A program made the translations under genes and the position numbers. From positions 1,302,001 to 1,366,000 of the forward strand of contig JADJTD010000001.1 in the NCBI GenBank assembly GCA_016711345.1: a DNA stretch of 64,000 nt, given 5' to 3'. The stretch comes from Chloracidobacterium sp. (GTDB lineage Bacteria > Acidobacteriota > Blastocatellia > Pyrinomonadales > Pyrinomonadaceae). Shown piece by piece: positions 58,801 to 64,000 of this stretch; position 1 is the first letter of the stretch; every line of letters starts with the position of its first letter. The notes beneath the pieces were generated by a model. It searched no databases. It worked only from the letters and a program-made list of their open reading frames with translations, and was not told where the DNA came from.

Positions 58801-61800
58801 TCCTGGTGAAGCACTCACATTCGGCAGAGCCACTGTTACAGGTGGGGTGCCGGTTGCCGTTGCGGTTGCAGACGGTGCAAACGTCGGCGTGTTGGCCGGT
58901 GTGTTAGTTGCCGTTGCGGTCGGGGTTGGCGTTGGCCCGCCAACGATCGAGCAGGTAAAGTCCGCAGACTCGAATATCAACGACCAGCCGCCGGAAACCG
59001 AACCAACATTGGTCGCAGTATCGTCGACGATAAATAAATTCCAATTTCCGTTCATTGCCGCGCCGTCCGAACCGTATGCCGACGCAAGAGTCGCTGATCC
59101 ACCCGGAGCAGGCAATAAATATACTGGGCCGGGAGCAGGAGCCTGAAAGGCATCCTGACCTGCATCCGCAGTCGGCTTGAACTCACCCGTGACCATTGCA
59201 CCCGGAATTCCGTTCAAAGAACCATCCGACAGAGTGAGGTCTATATTAGATACAGCAGTCGCTCCCCCCTGATCTGATACGATCTCCATTTTCTGTCCGC
59301 CCGGGCCTACCAGAAGAATGTCGATATTGTTCGGTGAAGTGTGCGACAGTTGATTGAACTTAACCTTCACAATCTTGTTTCCTGACAATCCCGAAACTGC
59401 GATCGTGCTCGGATACGGCGTTGATGGGCCGTTTGTTGTTGCCGGAGCACCGTTAGGAATTGTTATAGCCGCCGAATTGGTAAATGTAGACGCCGGCACA
59501 TTCGGTGCTCCAAGACGGAAGCTCCTGTTAGTGGTATTGGTGCCGGTGGGGTTTACAACATTAACCGAAACAACGTGAACACTGCCGCAAACTGCATTTG
59601 ACGGCACGGTGTAGGAAATGTTATTCGTCACTGTCTGGCCGCTTGCTATGCTTCCGTAATTAACGGAGGTGCCGCCACTCACATTCACCTGAACGTTGTC
59701 GACAGTCGCTCCGGTTGTATTGGTGACCGCAACGCTCAAAAGCAGAGCCTCGCCCGGTTCTGGAAATCCGTCGTTGTCGCCAGACGAATCGCTCACAGAG
59801 AAAGGGTCTGTCGAGACCGCACCCGGAGCGAGAAAGGACTCGACAACGGTCGTTCCGTTATCCGTCGCCCCAACACCCATTCCGCGAAGAGCAAATCCCG
59901 TCCACGCGTCGGCGACGTCAACGGCGGCTTCCGGAGCTGCCGAGCTGGCCTGAGCAGCGGCGATGATGGCATCGCGTTCCTGTTGGAACGTGGGATTGAC
60001 CGGCGATAGTTTCATTCCGTTAACGACTAACTGAAGCATCTTAAGATTTCCGGGAGCCTGTCCGAGCCTGTTGATAAGCTGTGCCCGAATCTCAAAAAGC
60101 ATTGAAGACCAAATCTCGCCGCCGTTGTGAAATTGATCACAGGTTCCGGTGCCGCCTTGCGGAGGAAACGCTCCGTCCGAAACATTACAGCCGGTATTTA
60201 TGTCGCCGGCTGTCAGTGGATTGAAAGGACGGTTCTGAGGGCCGCCTTTAAAACCGATCGGAGCATAGGGCAGACGCCGTATGCCGTAATATCCGTTACC
60301 GGTACCGATACCGAATACATTAAACGTATCGTAAGCACCGGTCGTGTAAATTCCATTGACCGGATCGGTCGGCTCGGAAAGCAGGCAGCTTCCGACGAAA
60401 TCTGACCAGCCTTCACCCATGTTTCGCGCACGTTGGGTGGTAAGGCCTCCCGAATTGCCGATCAGCCGATTAGAAAGGCCGTGAGTGAATTCGTGAAGAA
60501 CGACATCCCCATCGAAATCGCCGTCGCGGTTAACCGGTGTATTCAGGAAGACATACATCTGCATTCTTCCGCGGGTACCGTCGCTCGGCGTCGAAAAATT
60601 TGCGTTATTTGTTCCGCTCGAATCCTGCGCCTCGGCAGAAACCCTGTCGGCTGCGTTCCCGCCGCGTCCAAAATTATCATTTTGGAAGTTTCGAGCGGCC
60701 TCGGTGAATCCAAGTGAGTAGAGGACATCGTGATACCGGTTGGTGAAATAGAAAAGATGCGTTACTCCGCCGCTCCGCAGAGTCGGGCTCGTCGGAGCAT
60801 CGCCAGGTCCTGGATTTCCCGGAGGCGGATTGTAATCGAAATTAAAGACTCGGCCACTACCGGCTTGAGCAGAATCGACGCCGTCTGTTCCATCAATATC
60901 GAGGCCGGCCCCAACATTATTGCCGTCCGTCCAGCCGTTTCCGCCGTTTGCTCCATCGGTAATCCATCCAAGATTATTCTGTCCCGGATTTGGAGCTTCG
61001 TTGCCGATGAGCGTGACATTTGTGCGAGTTTGGAACACACCTTGTGTGCCAAGGCTCGGACTCAGTGGGCCCGGTGTTATCGGTTGAGGGCTGTCGAGGG
61101 AACTTACCAGACTTGTGGTGTTTGCATACACGTTATATGTGGCAGGCTGTGTCTGGTCTTCAGTGAGGTTTTTTCTCCACAACATGGTGCCGCTGTGTGC
61201 ATCGACGATCACGTAATATGCATTTACTGGCTTCCAGATGAGCACTCTCCATGCAGGAACAACAACACCAGGCTCGGTAGGGAAATACATTTTCTCAGCT
61301 GCAACGTCCCAATCGCCGCCTGCTCCGAATCTAACTTTAAGATTCGAGGATGCATCTGCATTGGGTACCGTGTCGTTCGTCTTCAATTCGTAGTTGGCGA
61401 GAGGTGCCGCATAACGAACCGCAGCACTCGCGTCGCCAAAATCGGTAGAGACGCGTTCGTAATCCAAGCCGGGAGCCAGGTTATTAATGACGCGGATCAA
61501 TTCACCCTGTTTTGTAAAACCCGCCTTTACGCCGCCGCGAAATACCGGCACTCCGTGAATGAACTGTTCGAGCTCAGCCCACGAAAGATTGCCGTCAGGA
61601 TTTGTATAATCTGCGAAAACATTTAGATCGTCTATCTGTCGGTCTGTCGTGCCGACAAGCGAGTTACTATCTTTAAGGAAGTTGATCAGAACGTCAGCAT
61701 GTTTGTTTCCGGCAGGGCGTGTCGCGCGGGTTAAAAACGCACGTCCCTGCTCGACGTCCGTTCCGATAACCTCGGGTATGCGGATGTCCGTGTTGTATTC

Positions 61801-62124
61801 GACCTTTAGCTTTGGAACGCGCGTTTTTAGATAGGCCTCTCCGCGGACGAATTCATCACGAATGTTAGCCACCGACGAAGCATCTTTTCCCGATGCCTGC
61901 CGATAGCCGATCAATAGATCGCCGAGGTTGTCATCTTCGCGAATGTCGTAATTGGGCAACCCTTCTTCGTGACTTACGGTCTTTTGTATCAGACCTTGCC
62001 CTTTGCCGCCCGCTGCCTTGGTCCCATATTGATATGGCACCAAGATGATTGCTGTTATGAGTCCTAATATAAATAAACACAATAGAAGACTCCGGCGAGC
62101 TTCCGCTTTAGATCGTCCTAACAT
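55885..62124 (-). CDS. Giant secreted M36 (fungalysin-type) metallopeptidase with cohesin-like, Kelch-like and P-domain-like modules
   Basis: 2079 residues with a membrane/signal segment (LLLCLFILGLITAIILV). Residues of about 35-290 are a propeptide-like region (FTP/PepSY type). The peptidase M36 domain follows: zinc motif HEFTH at about 543-547 (DVVLHEFTHGLSNRL) and the third ligand Glu in EGWSDF (about 570). Then a CARDB-like domain (775-885), P-domain-like module (888-1050), cohesin-like domain (1098-1238), Kelch-type propeller (1288-1578, GKIFVAGGFTGG, NGKFYVMGGDD), second cohesin-like domain (1641-1785), second P-domain-like module (1808-1985) and a CarboxypepD_reg-like C-terminal domain (1991-2079). 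GGGAGGGA precedes the ATG. Secreted or surface-bound. Confidence 0.85.
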   Translation of the reverse strand: MLGRSKAEARRSLLLCLFILGLITAIILVPYQYGTKAAGGKGQGLIQKTVSHEEGLPNYDIREDDNLGDLLIGYRQASGKDASSVANIRDEFVRGEAYLKTRVPKLKVEYNTDIRIPEVIGTDVEQGRAFLTRATRPAGNKHADVLINFLKDSNSLVGTTDRQIDDLNVFADYTNPDGNLSWAELEQFIHGVPVFRGGVKAGFTKQGELIRVINNLAPGLDYERVSTDFGDASAAVRYAAPLANYELKTNDTVPNADASSNLKVRFGAGGDWDVAAEKMYFPTEPGVVVPAWRVLIWKPVNAYYVIVDAHSGTMLWRKNLTEDQTQPATYNVYANTTSLVSSLDSPQPITPGPLSPSLGTQGVFQTRTNVTLIGNEAPNPGQNNLGWITDGANGGNGWTDGNNVGAGLDIDGTDGVDSAQAGSGRVFNFDYNPPPGNPGPGDAPTSPTLRSGGVTHLFYFTNRYHDVLYSLGFTEAARNFQNDNFGRGGNAADRVSAEAQDSSGTNNANFSTPSDGTRGRMQMYVFLNTPVNRDGDFDGDVVLHEFTHGLSNRLIGNSGGLTTQRARNMGEGWSDFVGSCLLSEPTDPVNGIYTTGAYDTFNVFGIGTGNGYYGIRRLPYAPIGFKGGPQNRPFNPLTAGDINTGCNVSDGAFPPQGGTGTCDQFHNGGEIWSSMLFEIRAQLINRLGQAPGNLKMLQLVVNGMKLSPVNPTFQQERDAIIAAAQASSAAPEAAVDVADAWTGFALRGMGVGATDNGTTVVESFLAPGAVSTDPFSVSDSSGDNDGFPEPGEALLLSVAVTNTTGATVDNVQVNVSGGTSVNYGSIASGQTVTNNISYTVPSNAVCGSVHVVSVNVVNPTGTNTTNRSFRLGAPNVPASTFTNSAAITIPNGAPATTNGPSTPYPSTIAVSGLSGNKIVKVKFNQLSHTSPNNIDILLVGPGGQKMEIVSDQGGATAVSNIDLTLSDGSLNGIPGAMVTGEFKPTADAGQDAFQAPAPGPVYLLPAPGGSATLASAYGSDGAAMNGNWNLFIVDDTATNVGSVSGGWSLIFESADFTCSIVGGPTPTPTATATNTPANTPTFAPSATATATGTPPVTVALPNVSASPGALITVPITVGDTTGRSIISYDLNIDYNPAVLQPAGGTACTGNACFDAAGTLSSSMSITPNANFAGHFIISAFQAANLAGAGTLINLKFNVVGSAGQSTALTFADYTDPAQIFHPGFVWNEGDPPVFITNGGFTVAGGATATNTATGTATNTATPTPTSTIIGSPTGTSTSTATPSCTPAAWQAGPAQAPARYAIQGVLGSDNQLYIAGGQSADATPVVSAQVSRYNSATNTWSNVAPLPVPVSQAATGAANGKIFVAGGFTGGTSVTNALQIYDIATNAWSTGAVMPAAKEAAAAAVVNGKFYVMGGDDFNNGVNTNFIYDIATNTWSSGTVVPDARTNTYGTAVNGLIYVYGGVNIVSGNFVTTDTLLRYDPVANSWTNLGSAGTVGLRGNYGAVSQYGSGQLLITDGANAAGVSTTATHIFTISSGTFSAGPPMLGSRAGHAQGTLPDGRVLVAAGFNTASTTTSAVELLGTPCPTGTPTNTPTATSTNTPVANTPTATSTTTPTNTATSTPTFAVSATPTATGTPPVTVALPNVSASPGSTITIPITVGDTTGRGIISYDLNIDYNPAVLQPAGGLACTGNACFDVTGTLSSAMSITPNATFNGHFIISAFQAANLAGAGTLINLRFTVVGANGTSSPLTFADYTDPNQIFHTGFTWNEGDPPAFTTNGSVTVGAAGSPTNTATATPTGTPVGQVFANSAAMCTTLGTQADLYPSTITVTGGPTQIQTVRVTLFGVQHQFPDNMDFLLVGPAGQKFVLMADAGGALPQASPGVNLTFDDAAGQVLPDSGPLTTGSFEPTTWEPGQGVFPAPAPPAPYNEPGSTVGGIGTQTLFGNFGNTNSNGTWSLYMRDDAGLLSRVNAITGCVNGGWQLQFIQATAAGASISGRVITADGAGIRNAKVVVTGNSLTEPIVVTTGTFGYFTFDGLRTGETYVVTVNSQRYTFSAPSRVISLVDNVSDADFVANPQE
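56715..56762 (-). repeat. Thr-rich linker repeat before P-domain-like module 2
   Basis: Encodes SPTNTATATPTGTPVG; degenerate GTCGGTGTT/GCCGTAT units. Confidence 0.65.
57217..57370 (-). repeat. Thr-rich linker repeat between Kelch-like and cohesin-like parts
   Basis: Encodes TPTNTPTATSTNTPVANTPTATST-type sequence (shown as TPTNTPTATSTNTPVA and NTPTATST). The longest linker in the M36 protein. Confidence 0.8.
58280..58395 (-). repeat. Thr-rich linker repeat before the Kelch-like region
   Basis: Encodes ATNTATGTATNTATPTPTST; degenerate units, including GTCGCTGTGCCTGTCGCC. Confidence 0.75.
58848..58932 (-). repeat. Thr-rich linker repeat before cohesin-like domain 1
   Basis: Encodes PTPTPTATATNTPANTPTFA; the flanking PSATATATGTPPV recurs almost unchanged as VSATPTATGTPPV near 57215, showing that linker plus cohesin were duplicated together. 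Confidence 0.75.
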
Positions 62125-62467
62125 TCTTATAAATCCCTCCCAGACATTTTCACTGATTAAAAGTCCAAATTCATTGAGTTGCCGTCAAAATTAAAAACAG
62201 CCAAATCCCAAACCATCGCCAAACCGCAGCCGTTTGTGCCAATACTCTTCCCATTAACACGTTGGCTCAGGAGTTCAACGATAATTCAAAAAAGGCTGTT
62301 TGAAATGACAGTAATCTAAGTGTTTTATAACAGTTTTACGAAGCCCCGTCAATCAAGCCAGCAATTCAAATCTTAATTGTCTGTTAACATTTGCTGTTGG
62401 TCTTGTGAGGATAGAAAAAAAGGGCGGCCCAAAAGCCGCCCTTCAAAGGATCAAAATCCAATTACTG
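62125..62467. other. 343-bp region between the M36 gene and the next secreted gene
   Basis: It holds the M36 gene's 5' leader with GGGAGGGA upstream of the ATG, an AT-rich stretch (62280-62400) that could hold its promoter, and the terminator of the next gene at 62413-62443. No ORF or RNA gene seen. Confidence 0.55.
62413..62443 (-). terminator. Terminator after the 62468-64000 gene
   Basis: On the minus strand AAGGGCGGC (62443-62435) pairs with GCCGCCCTT (62428-62420), loop TTTTGG, followed by a run of T. 25 bp after the stop. Confidence 0.9.
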
Positions 62468-64000
62468 CTACTCTGCCGGATCGGCAACAAAGTCCATATT
62501 GACAATGTTATCGACCAAACTGACCACCTGGCTCGGCGTGCTGAACGTATAACGCTGTGAATTGACCGTTACGACATACGTCTCTCCCGTAGCAAGGCCG
62601 TCGAAAGTAAAGTAACCAAACGAACCCGTCGTAGCAATGATCGGCTCGACGAGCGAATTGCCCGTGACTACGACCTTCGCATTGCGAATGCCGAGTCCGT
62701 CAGCCGTCATCACACGTCCTGAAACCGACGCATTGGCTGCCGTTGATGCAAACAATTCAAGTCCCCATCCGCCGTTCACACATCCTGTGATCGCCGAAGG
62801 TGCGAACAGGTTTCCGCCATCGTCACGCACATAGAGGCTCCATACGCCGTTGCCGTTAGTGGTTCCGAAATTGCCAAGCAGTGTCTGCAATCCGGTACCG
62901 CCGACCGTGCTGCCCGGTTCGTTATACGGTGCAGCAGGTGCCGGTGCAGGGAAACTCGTCTGTCCTGGCTCCCATGTCGTTGGCTCGAATACTCCCGTTG
63001 TCAGAGGTCCCGAATTCGGCACCACTTGGCCGGCAATATCCGCAAAGGTCAAAGTCACAGGCGTCGTCAGATCTAGAACACCTCCGGCATCCGCCATCAG
63101 AATGAACTTCTGTCCCGTCGGCCCGACAAGCAGAAAGTCCATGCTGTCAGGTATCGTAGCGGCCAGATCGAACAGAGTTACTCGGACCGATCCGACAGAT
63201 GACGGACCGCCTGCAACCGTGATCGTTGACGGATACGGTGCACCTGGCTGTGAGAACGTCGTGCAGATCGCTCCCGACGCACGGTAAGCACTTGCCACGT
63301 CGTTGATGTTCAGAACAGCCGTTGCCGGCGAACCAACTGCCGCTCCTGTCAATGTCAAATTGACAGTCTGAGCAGGTTCAACAAGCGTGTCGCTACAGAT
63401 AGTCACATTAACCGTTTGTGTCGCCACAGTCGGGTTGAACGTTACTGCCTGAGCAACGCTGATGTAATCGACTCCCGATGTGCACGATGCTCCGCCCGTT
63501 GCCGTTCCGTTCGAGGTTGCAAAGTTCACCGTTGTCGTTCCCGAAAGATCGCCAGTGCGATTTATCGTGATTGCCGCCACCTGCGATTCATCTTCGGTAT
63601 ATGTTGCCGAACTGAACTGAACGGATGTTCCGGCGGGCGTTCCGGCCGGTGTCGCGGTTGACGTTGGTGTGCTCGTCGAGGTTGCAGTAGGCGATCCGCA
63701 GGCTCCGCCGAAGACCAGTGAGAATGCTCTCGCCGAACCGGTGTCGCCGCCTGCATTGTCGCTGATGTTGATCACCCAGTTGCCGTCAGCATTCTGGCCG
63801 TCAAATGCACTCAGCGGATTGTTCGGTGCAAACGTTCCCGTCGGGAATGCTGCATTCGTGTCCGCTCCGCACTGTGTCTCGATCGACGGGAAGCCTCCAT
63901 CGTCATCCAGCGTCAGTTGTGCAAGGTTGTTGCTCGCACATCCGAATGTCGTTGCAGGCACTCCCGGACGGTCGTACGCTGCTACTGTCGTTCCTCCTGG
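62468..64000 (-). CDS. Secreted protein, C-terminal 510 residues: P-domain-like, Calx-beta, P-domain-like, CarboxypepD_reg-like (N-terminus outside window)
   Basis: The frame stays open to the window edge and the first codons still match the homologous module of the 5552-10600 protein (TVAAYDRPGV against TVTVYDRPGV), so the gene continues upstream. Visible order: end of a P-domain-like module (NLAQLTLDDDGGFPSIETQC, GNWVINISDNAGG), Thr linker, a Calx-beta domain (SVQFSSATYTEDESQVAAIT, LNINDV), a second P-domain-like module (PDSMDFLLVGPTGQKFILMA), and the CarboxypepD_reg-like tail (ISGRV type, FGYFTFDGLATGETYVV). The last two modules closely match those of the M36 protein, suggesting tandem duplication. 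Confidence 0.85.
   Translation of the reverse strand, partial: PGGTTVAAYDRPGVPATTFGCASNNLAQLTLDDDGGFPSIETQCGADTNAAFPTGTFAPNNPLSAFDGQNADGNWVINISDNAGGDTGSARAFSLVFGGACGSPTATSTSTPTSTATPAGTPAGTSVQFSSATYTEDESQVAAITINRTGDLSGTTTVNFATSNGTATGGASCTSGVDYISVAQAVTFNPTVATQTVNVTICSDTLVEPAQTVNLTLTGAAVGSPATAVLNINDVASAYRASGAICTTFSQPGAPYPSTITVAGGPSSVGSVRVTLFDLAATIPDSMDFLLVGPTGQKFILMADAGGVLDLTTPVTLTFADIAGQVVPNSGPLTTGVFEPTTWEPGQTSFPAPAPAAPYNEPGSTVGGTGLQTLLGNFGTTNGNGVWSLYVRDDGGNLFAPSAITGCVNGGWGLELFASTAANASVSGRVMTADGLGIRNAKVVVTGNSLVEPIIATTGSFGYFTFDGLATGETYVVTVNSQRYTFSTPSQVVSLVDNIVNMDFVADPAE
63640..63692 (-). repeat. Thr-rich linker repeat before the Calx-beta domain
   Basis: Encodes SPTATSTSTPTSTATPAGTP; degenerate GTTGACGTTGGTGTGCTCG units. 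Confidence 0.7.

Noticed and set aside
60730..61626. 298-codon plus-strand open frame inside the M36 gene
   Set aside because: Antisense to a catalytic gene with strong domain evidence. Its translation is Cys/Arg/Ile-rich with no recognisable fold and no RBS.

Overview
The window looks like a chromosomal contig from an Acidobacteriota bacterium, most likely class Blastocatellia (Pyrinomonadaceae-like). Reasons: a VWFA-related protein of the kind typical of acidobacteria (30844-31950), very long secreted proteins with Thr-Pro-Asn linkers, dockerin-like, cohesin-like, P-domain-like and FG-GAP modules, a pilin-like tail on a lipoprotein, and moderate GC with long intergenic palindromes. The taxonomic placement is an inference from gene content. 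I see no rRNA, tRNA, CRISPR array, phage or transposase.

Layout. 1-3627 (+): end of an OPT transporter, a lipoprotein with a pilin-like domain, a PilZ protein and a Gfo/Idh/MocA oxidoreductase. 3632-10600 (-): two secreted modular proteins sharing a dockerin-cohesin block. 10935-14911: cystathionine beta-synthase/cysteine synthase, a tail-anchored protein, an XAC2610-type protein and fumarase. 15031-22116: a sulfane-sulfur region. Seven closely spaced minus-strand genes (rhodanese-DUF2892, TauE/SafE exporter, CstB-like persulfide dioxygenase-rhodanese, rhodanese-DUF2202 lipoprotein, a 29-residue membrane peptide, a methyltransferase and a Cys/Met-metabolism PLP enzyme) diverge from an ArsR regulator across a promoter whose spacer is an AT-rich palindrome. 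22229-29507 (+): lipoamide dehydrogenase, SerA, a Ycf48-like protein, small membrane proteins, a DUF4242 protein and a two-lipoyl E2 acyltransferase. 29777-38790: OmpA/DUF5666, VWFA protein, Cys-rich membrane protein, SIMPL protein, NAD synthetase, receiver-RsbW hybrid, DUF374 acyltransferase, heme A synthase, CPXCG protein, TlyA and DUF5522. 38785-40541: a second ArsR regulator divergent from a cystathionine gamma-synthase-type enzyme. 40602-51890 (-): a Clp-type AAA+ ATPase, inositol-3-phosphate synthase, S41 peptidase, GH57 enzyme, DUF4912 protein, DUF3108 protein, ICMT-like methyltransferase, GT9 glycosyltransferase and a membrane protein. 52084-64000 (-): three giant secreted proteins (sorbosone-dehydrogenase-like with FG-GAP repeats, M36 metallopeptidase, and a truncated P-domain/Calx-beta protein).

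Functional threads. (1) Sulfur amino acids and sulfane sulfur: three PLP enzymes of Cys/Met metabolism, two ArsR regulators and four rhodanese-containing proteins. (2) A cell-surface protein family built from a shared set of modules. Dockerin and cohesin occur in the same chain, and three proteins end in a related carboxypeptidase-regulatory-like domain. (3) Non-coding sequence carrying repeats: long palindromes, nested hairpins on both sides of ino1, 19-bp and 21-bp direct repeats, and word-like repeats that have become linker peptides inside two enzymes.
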